A DNA stretch of 64,000 nt from Chitinophagaceae bacterium (GCA_023957125.1 JAMLHL010000020.1:1-64000), one strand, 5' to 3'; shown: positions 36,597-45,569, counted from the first letter of the stretch. Notes: generated from the sequence alone by a model not told the origin. Numbers and translations: made by a program.

Positions 36597-36690
36597 AGCA
36601 GGATCGGGTAAGCAGCTCACAGATTGCACCGATGGTCACAGCTACCCTCCCCATCTGTGCAAATCCGCGGCATCCGGGAGAAACACCGCG

Positions 36691-37884
36691 TCATACCAGT
36701 TGATTGTAAATTTCAAGGGCTTTTTGAAGACAATCCATCGCCTTGTTGATATCTTCCCTATTGATCACATAGGCCAATCGTACTTCCTGCCTCCCCAGTC
36801 CTCCAGTTGTGTAAAAGCCGCTGCCCGGCGCCATCATCAGGGTCTGACCTTCATAAGAAAAAGATTCCAGCAGCCATTGGCAAAACCGTTCGGTATCATC
36901 CACCGGCAGTCGGGCCATGGCATAAAAAGCGCCGCCGGGAGAAGGGCAAAATACGCCCGGCATTTTATTAAGACGCTGCACCAACGCATCTCTCCTGGAA
37001 CAGTATTCCACTTTGGTAGCTTCAAAATAATCCTGTGGTAAATCCAGGGCTGCCTCACCGGCAATCTGCCCGAACGTAGGCGGGCTCAACCGGGCCTGGG
37101 CAAACTTCAAAGCCGTGTCCAGCACCTGTTTGTTTTTGGTGATAAGCGCGCCAATCCTCGCCCCGCAGGAACTGTATCGTTTTGAAATGGTATCCAGCAA
37201 CACCACATTTTCTTCTATCCCTTCCAGTTGCATCGTACTGAAATGGGCGCCGGTATAACAAAATTCACGATAGGCCTCATCTGCAAACAAATACAGATGA
37301 TGCCTATGCACCATAGCTTTCAAAGTTTCCAATTCATCCCTGCTGTACAAATAGCCGGTGGGATTATTAGGATTACAGATCATGACGGCCTTGGTCCGGG
37401 ATGTTATCTTTTCTTCCAAAGCGCTGATGGGAGGCAGCGCAAAGCCATCTTCAATAAAGGAGGTAACCGGGATTATTTTAACGCCCGCCGCTACGGCAAA
37501 CCCGTTGTAGTTGGCGTAAAAAGGCTCCGGAACGATCATCTCATCTCCCGGGTCCATACAGCTCAGCATAGCAAACAATATGGCTTCGGATCCGCCGGTG
37601 GTAATCAAAATCTGCGTATGGTCTATATGTATATCCGCTTTGCGATAATAGTCCACCAACTTCCTGCGATAGCTTTCATTCCCGGCGCTGTGGCTATAGG
37701 CCAGTATTTTAAAATCGGAACGGCGAACCGCTTCCAGCATAGGCGCGGGAGTTTCAATATCAGGCTGCCCGATATTGAGGTAATGCACCTTCACTCCTCT
37801 TTTTTGCGCGTCCTCGGCAAAAGGAACCAGCTTCCTGATGGGCGATGCCGGCATTAAATGCCCCCTGGTACTAACAGATAACAT
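36691..37884 (-). CDS. PLP-dependent aminotransferase, class I/II
   Basis: A 397-residue aspartate-aminotransferase-fold enzyme. The PLP lysine is in DTISKRYSSCGARIG, with CNPNNPTGYLYS and the ADEAY motif before it. The N-terminal RGHLMPASPIRKLVP is conserved in a Bacteroidota subgroup, so the first ATG is taken as the start. A promoter box lies only four bases upstream, which makes the mRNA leaderless or nearly so. The amino-acid substrate cannot be fixed by eye; no biosynthetic partner is adjacent. Confidence 0.9.
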   Translation of the reverse strand: MLSVSTRGHLMPASPIRKLVPFAEDAQKRGVKVHYLNIGQPDIETPAPMLEAVRRSDFKILAYSHSAGNESYRRKLVDYYRKADIHIDHTQILITTGGSEAILFAMLSCMDPGDEMIVPEPFYANYNGFAVAAGVKIIPVTSFIEDGFALPPISALEEKITSRTKAVMICNPNNPTGYLYSRDELETLKAMVHRHHLYLFADEAYREFCYTGAHFSTMQLEGIEENVVLLDTISKRYSSCGARIGALITKNKQVLDTALKFAQARLSPPTFGQIAGEAALDLPQDYFEATKVEYCSRRDALVQRLNKMPGVFCPSPGGAFYAMARLPVDDTERFCQWLLESFSYEGQTLMMAPGSGFYTTGGLGRQEVRLAYVINREDINKAMDCLQKALEIYNQLV

Positions 37885-37888
37885 ACAA

Positions 37889-37917
37889 CAAAGATAGAGA
37901 ACGTATTAAAAGACAAA
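37889..37917 (-). promoter_or_regulatory. Aminotransferase promoter
   Basis: On the minus strand TTTG, 17 bases, TATCTTTG, ending four bases before the ATG. The predicted start site coincides with the start codon. Confidence 0.7.
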
Positions 37918-38019
37918 GAAAGTATTAACGGTAGAGAAACAAGAAATGCTGATTGCCCGATGATCCTTTTCTTTAACCATATCAACCGATTTCATCATTG
38001 TCTTTTCCCTTTTCACCGC

Positions 38020-38027
38020 TACCTTTG
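38020..38027 (+). promoter_or_regulatory. folD promoter -7 box
   Basis: TACCTTTG ends four bases before the folD ATG, implying a leaderless mRNA. Confidence 0.6.
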
Positions 38028-38031
38028 CAGA

Positions 38032-38916
38032 ATGCAACTATTAGACGGGAAGCTTGTTGCCCAGGCGGTAAAAAATGAATTGAAAGCTAAAACAGAAGCC
38101 CTGAAAGCGCAGGGCAAAAAGACCCCGCATCTGGCGGCGATATTAATAGGACACGATGGCGCCTCGGAAACCTATGTGGCTTCCAAAGTAAAAACCTGTG
38201 CGGAAATAGGATTCCAATCCACCCTTATCCGTTTTGAAGCGGATATCGGGGAGCAGACCCTGCTGCAAAAAATAAAAGAGCTGAATGAAGACGAAAATGT
38301 TGACGGCATATTGGTACAACTTCCGTTGCCCCGGCATATTCATGAGGAAAAAGTAATCAATACCATTGCTGCTCACAAAGATGTGGACGGATTTCACCCT
38401 GCCAACATCGGGAAAATGATCCAGGGACAACCGGCTTATATTCCTGCCACCCCCTTTGGCATTTTACTTTTGCTCAGGCACTACAAAATTGAAACGAAAG
38501 GATTGCATGCAGTGGTCATAGGACGCAGCAACATTGTAGGACGGCCAATCAGTATCCTGCTCAGTCAGAATACCCCCACCGGCAATTGCACGGTTACCCT
38601 TTGCCATTCGCACACCCGCAATCTGAAAGACCTTTGTCTGCAAGCGGATATAATTGTAGCGGCGTTAGGCAAACCCGAATTTCTTACCGCCGATATGGTG
38701 AAGGAAGGCGCCATTGTAATTGACGTGGGCATCACCCGCGTGGAAGATAAAACCAAAAAGAAAGGCTATGCCCTCAAAGGAGACGTACAGTTTGAAACGG
38801 TAGCGCCTAAATGCAGTTACATAACCCCGGTACCCGGCGGTGTGGGCGCCATGACGATTGCTGCGCTGATGCAAAATACCTTCCTGGCGGCTGCGAGTGG
38901 GGAAGTTAGGGGTTAG
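38032..38916 (+). CDS. folD: Methylenetetrahydrofolate dehydrogenase / cyclohydrolase
   Basis: A 294-residue bifunctional enzyme interconverting 5,10-methylene- and 10-formyl-tetrahydrofolate. Visible motifs are SETYVASKVKTCAEIG with the catalytic Lys, the VDGILVQLPLP loop, DVDGFHPANIGKM, the NADP-binding VIGRSNIVGRPIS, and the closing PVPGGVGAMTIA. The ORF is open 24 codons further upstream, but that part would include the promoter; MQLLDGK aligns with the usual family start. folP lies about 3 kb away, on the same strand. A tandem repeat array follows directly. Confidence 0.96.
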   Translation: MQLLDGKLVAQAVKNELKAKTEALKAQGKKTPHLAAILIGHDGASETYVASKVKTCAEIGFQSTLIRFEADIGEQTLLQKIKELNEDENVDGILVQLPLPRHIHEEKVINTIAAHKDVDGFHPANIGKMIQGQPAYIPATPFGILLLLRHYKIETKGLHAVVIGRSNIVGRPISILLSQNTPTGNCTVTLCHSHTRNLKDLCLQADIIVAALGKPEFLTADMVKEGAIVIDVGITRVEDKTKKKGYALKGDVQFETVAPKCSYITPVPGGVGAMTIAALMQNTFLAAASGEVRG

Positions 38917-38920
38917 GGAG

Positions 38921-39466
38921 TTGAAAAACCTGACAGGTTGGGTTCTTATCCAATCTAAATTATATACTCAGCAGGCAGGGATATGAAGCAGTTAAACCTG
39001 TCAGGTTATAGTTGAGTAGTTTGGAGTTTTTAGTTTTTAGTTTGAAGTTGGGGGTTGGTTAGTCGGAGTTGAAAAACCTGACAGGTTGGGTTCTTATCCA
39101 ATCTAAATTATATACTCAGCAGGCAGGGATATGAAGCAGTTAAACCTGTCAGATTATAGTTGAGCAGTTTGGAGTTTTTAGTTTTATTGGGGTGTAGTCG
39201 GTTGAAAACCTGACAGGTTGGGTTCTTATCAATCTAAATTATACTCAGCAGCAGGGATATGAAGCATTAACCTGTCAGGTTATAGTTGAGCAGTTTGGAG
39301 TTTTTAGTTTGAAGTTTTAGTTTGAAGTTGGGGGTTGGTTAGTCGGAGTTGAAAAACCTGACAGGTTGGGTTCTTATCCAATCTAAATTATATACTCAGC
39401 AGGCAGGGATATGAAGCAGTTAAACCTGTCAGGTTATAGTTGAGTAGTTTGGAGTTTTTAGTTTGG
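38921..39466. repeat. Tandem array of four paired-palindrome units
   Basis: Four units of 132-148 bases. Each holds AACCTGACAGGTT and, about 68 bases later, AACCTGTCAGGTT, at 38927/38995, 39075/39143, 39207/39269 and 39355/39423 (the second site of unit 2 has one change). The 55-base core between them is nearly identical in all units (unit 3 has small deletions). Units are joined by heptads such as GTTTGGA, GTTTTTA, GTTTGAA, GTTGGGG. The array fills the space between folD and queE; no ORF or CRISPR-like spacer diversity is present. Confidence 0.9.
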
Positions 39467-39499
39467 TAATTAGTCAGGCATCTGTGATCAACCGGGATA

Positions 39500-40183
39500 T
39501 TGGCCGATAAACAAAAGTTGGATTACATATTGAAAGAAACAGACACTATATCATCCGCAGTACTTCCGGTTATGGAAGTGTTTTACACATTGCAGGGCGA
39601 AGGAAGATACCAGGGACAGGCGGCCTATTTTATCCGTTTGGGAGGATGTGATGTGGGCTGCGTATGGTGTGATGTAAAGGAAAGCTGGGACGTCAACGCG
39701 CATCCCAAAATCTCCGTGGAGAAAATAGTTGCCGGGGCCGTGGAATCCGTTCCGGTGAATAACGAACACAGGTTGCACCACCCGCCTATTGCGGTCATTA
39801 CCGGGGGAGAACCCTTGCTGCATCCTTTAGATGAGTTAACTTCTTCTCTAAAAAAATCCGGTTTCCGTACCCACCTTGAAACTTCCGGCAGCAGCCCTTT
39901 AAGCGGAGATTTTGACTGGATTTGTCTTTCTCCGAAAAAATTCAAAGCGCCTCTTCCCGAAGTGATCCCGGTGGCGGATGAATTAAAAATTATCATCTAC
40001 AACAAATCCGACTTCGCCTGGGGAGAGCAATATGCCGCCCAAACCAAACCGGGTTGCCGGCTGTATCTTCAACCCGAATGGAGTAAGGCAGCCGTGGTTA
40101 CTCCCATGATCATTGATTATATAAAAGCCCATCCGCAATGGCAGCTCAGTTTGCAGGTGCATAAATATGTTCATATTCCCTGA
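39500..40183 (+). CDS. queE: 7-carboxy-7-deazaguanine synthase
   Basis: A 227-residue radical-SAM enzyme making the 7-deazaguanine core of queuosine. The cluster-binding cysteines are Cys-50, Cys-54 and Cys-57 (C-x3-C-x2-C in LGGCDVGCVWCD). EVFYTLQGEGRYQGQAAYFIRLGG is the family N-terminus, split here over about residues 26-49, and VITGGEPLLH is the SAM-binding GGE motif. The start codon is probably TTG at 39500; an ATG at 39572 would cut too close to the core. No preQ1 riboswitch is seen: the upstream sequence is the repeat array. Other queuosine genes are not in the window. Confidence 0.93.
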   Translation: MADKQKLDYILKETDTISSAVLPVMEVFYTLQGEGRYQGQAAYFIRLGGCDVGCVWCDVKESWDVNAHPKISVEKIVAGAVESVPVNNEHRLHHPPIAVITGGEPLLHPLDELTSSLKKSGFRTHLETSGSSPLSGDFDWICLSPKKFKAPLPEVIPVADELKIIIYNKSDFAWGEQYAAQTKPGCRLYLQPEWSKAAVVTPMIIDYIKAHPQWQLSLQVHKYVHIP

Positions 40184-40228
40184 AAATGCCTGCCCTGACG
40201 AATGGAAGGGCCTGCCCTGACGGATAGC

Positions 40229-40286
40229 AACCTGTCAGGCTGGGTCCTCATGAGCTAAAAGTCTCTCAACCACAACCTGACAGTTG
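40229..40286. repeat. Palindrome pair, ACCTG/CAGGT family
   Basis: AACCTGTCAGGCT and CAACCTGACAGTTG, the second identical to the copy at 89-102. Just upstream GCCTGCCCTGACG is repeated twice about 24 bases apart. The pair sits between the convergent queE and ypdA genes. Confidence 0.65.
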
Positions 40287-40292
40287 CTATTT

Positions 40293-41255
40293 TTAGGTTT
40301 CCTTTTTCACAATGTCCTGCAGGATGGTTCGGGCATGCACTCTTGAGTTTTCTATAAACCAGCTGTGGGTGTCCATCCCACCACAAACCACCCCGGCGAG
40401 ATATACATTTTTCATATTGGTTTCCATCGTATCGGGGTTATAATCGGGGTGCAATTTTCCATCATCCGATAAATGAATTCCGGCAGACCTCAGAAAATCA
40501 AAATCCGGATGGTATCCTGTTGCCGCAATTACATAATCGTTGGGCAGCGTAACCTGCCCATCTCCTGTTTCTATCACTACTTCTTTCTCACGGATAGCCG
40601 TAATGCCCGCGTTGAAATAGGCTTTTATACTCCCTTCTGCAATCCGGTTTTCAACATCCGGCTTCTTCCAGTACTTTACCCTCTTTCCTATTCCTTCTCC
40701 CCTGATCACCATCGTCACCTCCGCTCCTTTCCGGTAGGTTTCCAACGCAGCGTCCACCGCGGAATTATTAGCGCCTACCACCACCACCTTACTCATAGCA
40801 TAGCAATGCGGTTCCCGGTAATAATGGGTAACTTTTGATAATCCTTCGCCCGGGATGTTCATGAGCACGGGACTATCGTAAAAACCGGTGGCTATAATAA
40901 TATACCTGGCCTCATAGTGACACTGATTCGTTTCAACCGCATAATAATTCTCTCTTGCTTCAATGGCTGTCACCGGCTCCTGCAGGTGGATATTCAGATT
41001 ATTGGAAACAGTAACACGACGATAATACTCCAGCGCTTCATTTCGGTTAGGCTTAACCGAGATAGACACAAAGGGGATTTCTCCTATCTCCAAAAGCTGG
41101 GAAGTGGAAAAAAAAGTCATATCATAGGGATAATTGTACAACGAATTGACCAAACATCCTTTTTCCAGGATGCAATAGGTCAATCCCGCTCTTTGAGCTT
41201 CCAGCGCACAGGCTAAGCCTATGGGCCCGCCACCTACTATAATAATATCCGTCAT
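40293..41255 (-). CDS. ypdA: Bacillithiol disulfide reductase YpdA family
   Basis: A 320-residue FAD/NADPH oxidoreductase that recycles oxidised bacillithiol. The N-terminal FAD fingerprint is IIIVGGGPIGLACALEA and the NADPH fingerprint is VVVGANNSAVDAALE; a C-terminal YLAGVVCGGMDTH follows. The thioredoxin-reductase CxxC is absent, as expected for YpdA. The ORF is open 14 codons further upstream, but a promoter box lies there, and MTDIIIVGGG is the normal start. A matching bacilliredoxin is encoded at 47256, which strengthens the assignment. Confidence 0.9.
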   Translation of the reverse strand: MTDIIIVGGGPIGLACALEAQRAGLTYCILEKGCLVNSLYNYPYDMTFFSTSQLLEIGEIPFVSISVKPNRNEALEYYRRVTVSNNLNIHLQEPVTAIEARENYYAVETNQCHYEARYIIIATGFYDSPVLMNIPGEGLSKVTHYYREPHCYAMSKVVVVGANNSAVDAALETYRKGAEVTMVIRGEGIGKRVKYWKKPDVENRIAEGSIKAYFNAGITAIREKEVVIETGDGQVTLPNDYVIAATGYHPDFDFLRSAGIHLSDDGKLHPDYNPDTMETNMKNVYLAGVVCGGMDTHSWFIENSRVHARTILQDIVKKET

Positions 41256-41301
41256 GTTTTGAAAAGATTTGATACATTCTTTAACGCCGGCAAACAACCG
41301 G

Positions 41302-41309
41302 CAAAGTTA
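41302..41309 (-). promoter_or_regulatory. ypdA promoter -7 box
   Basis: TAACTTTG on the minus strand, 46 bases before the chosen ATG. Confidence 0.55.
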
Positions 41310-41354
41310 GGAACTGATCCTGATACCTGGTTTTAATTCAAAAAAGAGAACCCA

Positions 41355-41906
41355 TCAATGCCTTCCTTCGGCGATCAGGATCAAAGCAAAGACGGCGTAG
41401 TTGATGATATCATAATAATTTGCATCAATACCTTCACTGATCAGAGTTTCTCCTTTATTGTTGAGTATCTTTTTGATGCGCAGCAATTTCGACAAAATCA
41501 GATCGGTAAAACTCTCCTGGCTCATGTCACGCCATGCTTCCCCATAGTCGTGATTTTTGTTGCCCATGAGCGTTTTGGCATCTGCTATTATTCTGTTATA
41601 CAACTGCTGTATCGTCTGCGCATCCAGGTCTTCCGCGTCGTTGGCAGTCAGTTCTAATTGCATCAATCCCACCACCGCGTAATTTAAAATACCTTTGAAT
41701 TCGGATGGAATATCATCCTTCACTTTTTGCACGCCCGTTTCCTGTATGGTACGGATCCTCTTTGCCTTGATAGAGATCTGGTCCACCACCGAAATGGTTC
41801 GAAGCACTCTCCAGGAAGTGCCGTAATCCACCGTTTTCTTTAGAAATATTTCCCGGCATTGCGCTACCGCAAGATCATATTGCTCCGTGGTGCTCATCTT
41901 CGTCAT
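41355..41906 (-). CDS. DUF1599 protein (nucleotide-modification-associated domain 1)
   Basis: A 183-residue protein made of two similar halves. Each contains a KxxDYG-type motif: FLKKTVDYGTSWRVLR near the front and MGNKNHDYGEAWRDMS near residue 120. This duplication is typical of the family, which has been linked to modified-nucleotide metabolism by its phage relatives. It is common as a single chromosomal gene in Bacteroidota, usually near folP as here (divergent, 73 bases apart). Function in the cell is unknown. The second Met (MSTTEQ) is an alternative start. Confidence 0.85.
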   Translation of the reverse strand: MTKMSTTEQYDLAVAQCREIFLKKTVDYGTSWRVLRTISVVDQISIKAKRIRTIQETGVQKVKDDIPSEFKGILNYAVVGLMQLELTANDAEDLDAQTIQQLYNRIIADAKTLMGNKNHDYGEAWRDMSQESFTDLILSKLLRIKKILNNKGETLISEGIDANYYDIINYAVFALILIAEGRH

Positions 41907-41909
41907 TTG

Positions 41910-41939
41910 TTTGATTTAATACCCGATCAATTACTTTTG
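41910..41939 (+). promoter_or_regulatory. folP promoter
   Basis: TTTG, 18 bases, TACTTTTG, 41 bases before the folP ATG. Confidence 0.7.
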
Positions 41940-41979
41940 TCATTTAAGAATCGTTTCAAAAATAAGCCGAAAACAAATA

Positions 41980-42822
41980 ATGTACACGTTAAACTGCAAA
42001 GGACGGTTAATGACCCTCAACCGCCCCCGGATCATGGGCGTCATCAATACTAATACCGACTCTTTTTATCCCGGCAGCAGGGCGCCGCTTATAACCACCA
42101 TCGTACAACGGGCGGAAAAAATGCTGGGGGAGGGCGCCGATATTATAGACATCGGCGGGCAAAGCACCCGGCCGGGCAGTAAGCGGATCAGCGCGCAGGA
42201 AGAAATACAAAGAACCGTTCCGGCTATAGAAGGGATCCTGCAACGCTTTCCTGATGCCCTCATTTCAATAGACACCTACTCCCCGGAGGTGGCAAAAGCG
42301 GCCGTAAACGCCGGTGCTTCTATGGTGAATGATATCAGCAGCGGGGATATGGACAAGACTATGATAGACACGGTAGCCGGCTTACAAACGCCCTATATCT
42401 GCATGCACATGCAGGGAACGCCGGAGCGGATGCAGGAAAATCCTCAATATGAAGAGGTAACCACCGCGGTGGTGGATTATCTGATCCAAAAAGTGAAACA
42501 ATGCAGGGACGCCGGGATCCGGGATATCATTATAGATCCGGGGTTCGGGTTCGGAAAAACGATCGGTCATAATTTCAGTTTACTGAAAAATCTCTCTCTC
42601 CTGCAGATCATTCAATGCCCGGTACTGGTGGGGCTTTCCCGCAAATCAACCATTTACAAAGTGTTAAAGATCACCCCTGAGGAAGCGCTCAACGGTACCA
42701 CCGTTTTAAACACCATCGCCCTGATGAACGGCGCGCATATTCTACGGGTTCACGACGTGAAGGAAGCAAAGGAAGCCATCACACTTTTTATGGCATATCA
42801 AAGAGGTGAGCCTCTGCAATAA
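41980..42822 (+). CDS. folP: Dihydropteroate synthase
   Basis: A 280-residue TIM-barrel enzyme joining p-aminobenzoate to the pterin pyrophosphate in folate synthesis. Motifs in order are IMGVINTNTDSFYPGSR, ADIIDIGGQSTRPGSKRI, NDISSGDMD, CMHMQGTPERMQ, and IIDPGFGFGKTIGHN; the late VGLSRKSTIYK carries the substrate Arg/Lys. Length normal. It is divergent from the DUF1599 gene with a clear promoter. Confidence 0.96.
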   Translation: MYTLNCKGRLMTLNRPRIMGVINTNTDSFYPGSRAPLITTIVQRAEKMLGEGADIIDIGGQSTRPGSKRISAQEEIQRTVPAIEGILQRFPDALISIDTYSPEVAKAAVNAGASMVNDISSGDMDKTMIDTVAGLQTPYICMHMQGTPERMQENPQYEEVTTAVVDYLIQKVKQCRDAGIRDIIIDPGFGFGKTIGHNFSLLKNLSLLQIIQCPVLVGLSRKSTIYKVLKITPEEALNGTTVLNTIALMNGAHILRVHDVKEAKEAITLFMAYQRGEPLQ

Positions 42823-42980
42823 AGCGCCTTCCATTCTCCCGCTTAACAGAAAATTTTATCTTGCCCAATGGTAAATAAATGGTATTAAAAATTGATGAAG
42901 TGCGGCCAGATTCTTTTCCACAAAACGGACAGGCTGCCCTAAAGAAACCTGTCCGTTCTCAAAATACCATCTGTCTCCCT

Positions 42981-43925
42981 TTATTTCTTTTTAGGAGCAA
43001 CTGAAGGTTGCGCAGGCTGTTGCGGCGCAGGCGCATCTTTCACATCCAGCACCTCAATGTCAAATATCAGGTTGGTATTTGGTTTTATTTTGCCGGAACC
43101 CTGGGAACCATAACCTAAGGCTGAAGGAATGAACAACCGGCCTTTTGCTCCTTTACCCAACAGCTTCAAACCGTCATCAAAGCCCCTGATCGCTCCTCCC
43201 CTGCCAATAGTAAGGGTAAAGGGATCGGTATGATGGAATGAACTGTCCACGTTGCTGTCAAACGGTTCGCCATTTAAAAACCTGCCGGTATATTTAACGG
43301 ATACGATCTGTCCGTCTTTAGCCGGTTCTCCGCCTTCCTGTTGCACTTCCACATAGGTACCTTCTTCGGTTTTGACCGGTTTAATATTATTAGCGGTAAA
43401 ATAATCCTGCAGGATTTTATCATCTTCGGCCATCTGCGCAATAGCATGGATAGAGTCCTGCTCGTGGAATTTTTGCATTTCTTTGGCAAAATCGGCCTGG
43501 GCACTGTCGGACTTCAAAATATCCAGTACCTTAAACGTGGTAAACAGGTATTCGCCTTTTTTAAATTCAGGAGGCATCATTCCCATTCCACCTTTAAATA
43601 CGCTGTCGGTTAAAATGCGGGTAACAATACTGTCGCCCTTTCTAACCTGCTTGAAAATAACAAAATAAGGAGGCGGCAATTGGGAGCTGTCCACTGCCTG
43701 GTATTGCGGAGGCTGACTGTATGTATTTTTCATCATGGAGTCCTTGTATTTTTGAGCAAAGTGAAATTTCATCACTTCGCCATAGGCAATGGTATCTCCC
43801 TTTCCATTGCCAATGATCATATATTCCATCCCCCCCTCTGTTTTTTTATATTTTCCATTATTGCCGCAGGACGCCAATGCAAAGGCCGCAACCGAAATGG
43901 AGACCATCCATGTGAGTTTTTTCAT
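42981..43925 (-). CDS. FKBP-type peptidyl-prolyl isomerase lipoprotein
   Basis: A 314-residue lipoprotein: signal ending ALASC (Cys-20), so anchored in the envelope. The C-terminal FKBP domain (about 195-300) shows VSVKYTGRFLNGEPFDSN, FTLTIGRGGAIRGFDDGLKLL and the closing IFDIEVLDV. The N-terminal half (about 35-140) looks like a second, degenerate FKBP copy (YGEVMKFHF, FTTFKVLDI) lacking the catalytic pattern. A Gln/Pro/Ala tail ends the protein. It lies 11 bases after nrnA on the same strand, so likely one transcript. Confidence 0.92.
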   Translation of the reverse strand: MKKLTWMVSISVAAFALASCGNNGKYKKTEGGMEYMIIGNGKGDTIAYGEVMKFHFAQKYKDSMMKNTYSQPPQYQAVDSSQLPPPYFVIFKQVRKGDSIVTRILTDSVFKGGMGMMPPEFKKGEYLFTTFKVLDILKSDSAQADFAKEMQKFHEQDSIHAIAQMAEDDKILQDYFTANNIKPVKTEEGTYVEVQQEGGEPAKDGQIVSVKYTGRFLNGEPFDSNVDSSFHHTDPFTLTIGRGGAIRGFDDGLKLLGKGAKGRLFIPSALGYGSQGSGKIKPNTNLIFDIEVLDVKDAPAPQQPAQPSVAPKKK

Positions 43926-43936
43926 TTTGATGATAG

Positions 43937-44944
43937 TTATTGTAATTGTGATGCGTTTTCTTTTATCGCGTTTTTAAATAATTGCACTGTGGTTTGAAGC
44001 TTATCGGTTGTTCTTCCTCCCGAAGCATTGTAATGTCCTCCCCCGTTGAAATAACGCCGGGCAAAGGTATTAACATCAAAGTCGCCTTTGCTTCTAAACG
44101 ACCATTTTCGTTCTTCATCCCGGTCAATCACCAATCCCGACAGGCGGATTCCGCGGATGGTCAGTGGATAATTTACAATTCCTTCTGTATCGCCGGTGCG
44201 GATATTAAATTTCACCAGGTCGCTTTTGGGGATGGCAATCAGGGCCGCATTGTATTCATAAAATACCTCCATCCGGTGTAACAGTATGTGACCTATAAAC
44301 CGAAGCCGGTCTTCCAGGAAATTATCATACAGGTTTTCATGGATCAGGGTATGATTCAGTCCCCTGCGTTTTAGATCCGCCACCATTTCATGTACCCCGG
44401 CGCTGGTGGCAGGGAAACGAAAAGAACCGGTATCGCCTATGATCCCTGCATACAGGCAGGCAGCAATGTCTTCATTGATCAACTGTTCGTGACCCGATCC
44501 CTTCATAAAATCATACACCATTTCCGAAGTAGAGCTCTTTGCAGTAAGACTGATGCCATAATCGAAAGAAGCGGTTTCCGGCTGCTCGTGGTGATCTATC
44601 AAAATCTTAACACAGTGTAAAGCGCTGAGTGGCCCGGCCATGTTCCGGGTGCGGTTTAGCGCGTTAAAATCAAGACAAAACACCCAATCTGCGGTTTCCA
44701 GAGCCGCGTTGGCTTTTTCTTTGGAAGCTTCAAAATCAATCACCTTCTTTGCCCCGGGCATCCATTTCAAAAAATCCGGCCAATTGGTGGGAGAAATAAC
44801 GGTTACTTCGTGCCCCAGTTGTGTCAACATTCCCGCAAGTGCAAGAGAAGAGCCCATCGCATCCGGATCCGGCTTCTGATGCATTGTAACTACTATTTTA
44901 CGCGGCGTTTGCAATAACGGGTAAATCTCGTGGATGGGCTTCAT
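43937..44944 (-). CDS. nrnA: DHH/DHHA1 phosphoesterase, NrnA-like
   Basis: A 335-residue enzyme predicted to degrade oligoribonucleotides and pAp. The N-terminal DHH domain has the first motif as MHQKPDPDAMGSSLAL, then FCLDFN and the DHH signature ILIDHHEQPE. The C-terminal DHHA1 domain has FNGGGHYNASGG. The start at MKPIHE is preferred over an ATG four codons upstream. It precedes the FKBP gene. Confidence 0.9.
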   Translation of the reverse strand: MKPIHEIYPLLQTPRKIVVTMHQKPDPDAMGSSLALAGMLTQLGHEVTVISPTNWPDFLKWMPGAKKVIDFEASKEKANAALETADWVFCLDFNALNRTRNMAGPLSALHCVKILIDHHEQPETASFDYGISLTAKSSTSEMVYDFMKGSGHEQLINEDIAACLYAGIIGDTGSFRFPATSAGVHEMVADLKRRGLNHTLIHENLYDNFLEDRLRFIGHILLHRMEVFYEYNAALIAIPKSDLVKFNIRTGDTEGIVNYPLTIRGIRLSGLVIDRDEERKWSFRSKGDFDVNTFARRYFNGGGHYNASGGRTTDKLQTTVQLFKNAIKENASQLQ

Positions 44945-45034
44945 ACAAAGGCGCAAAAATCAATTATAATATGCATTCAGTCAAATCTTTTTTAACAGGT
45001 ACAAATCAAACCTCTTTTAAACAGGCTAAACCTT

Positions 45035-45042
45035 TACCTTTG
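45035..45042 (+). promoter_or_regulatory. ndk promoter -7 box
   Basis: TACCTTTG, 17 bases before the ndk ATG. Confidence 0.6.
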
Positions 45043-45059
45043 CTGCCCAAAGAAAATAT

Positions 45060-45476
45060 ATGAGCAATATCACTTTTACCATGATCAAGCCGGATGCTTT
45101 TGCCAATGGTCATACAGGCGCTATCCTGGACAAGATCATCCAATCAGGATTCCGAATAGTGGCGCTGAAACTTACGGCGCTTTCAATGGAAAATGCAGCC
45201 GGCTTTTATGCGGTTCACAAGGAAAGACCCTTTTTTGGAGAACTTATAGAATTTATGAGCAGCGGTCCCCTTATTGCCGCTGTTTTGGAAAAAGACAACG
45301 CGGTGGAAGATTTCCGGAAACTAATCGGCGCTACCGATCCTGCAAAGGCTGATGCGGGTACCATTCGCCAGCTTTTTGCCGAAAGTATGGGAAGGAATGC
45401 TGTTCACGGCAGCGACAGTGATGAGAACGCAAAAATAGAAAGCAGCTTTTTCTTCAGTAATCTCGAAAAATTCTAA
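45060..45476 (+). CDS. ndk: Nucleoside diphosphate kinase
   Basis: A 138-residue enzyme moving the gamma phosphate between nucleoside triphosphates and diphosphates. The phospho-acceptor is His-116 in NAVHGSDS. TMIKPDAF is the conserved N-terminus, followed by FYAVHKERPFF and RKLIGATDPAKA. Length normal. No terminator directly follows; the nearest is at 45603, where a possible small RNA also ends. Confidence 0.97.
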   Translation: MSNITFTMIKPDAFANGHTGAILDKIIQSGFRIVALKLTALSMENAAGFYAVHKERPFFGELIEFMSSGPLIAAVLEKDNAVEDFRKLIGATDPAKADAGTIRQLFAESMGRNAVHGSDSDENAKIESSFFFSNLEKF

Positions 45477-45543
45477 GTGTAATCATTTAGCAAACAGGAT
45501 TTTTTCTTGAATTTCTGCATGAAAATTTTGTTTTTCATAAAAC

Positions 45544-45559
45544 TGGCACAATCTTAGTA
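45544..45559 (+). promoter_or_regulatory. Sigma-54-like promoter
   Basis: TGGCACAATCTTAGTA matches the -24/-12 consensus TGGCACrnnnyTTGCw at all but two core positions (TTAGT in place of TTGCA). It predicts a start near 45570. Confidence 0.35.
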
Positions 45560-45569
45560 ATAGTAGTTA

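Noticed and set aside
36618..36665. CACAGAT...ATCTGTG inverted repeat between two convergent genes
   Set aside because: Seven pairs with a loop of about 30 bases and no T-run; too weak to call a terminator or repeat element.
38921..39466. CRISPR-like periodic repeat
   Set aside because: The stretches between the palindromes are nearly identical in all units, not unique spacers; unit length is too long, and no cas genes are near.
39467..39499. preQ1 riboswitch ahead of queE
   Set aside because: The leader is short and repeat-derived, with no pseudoknot-like core.
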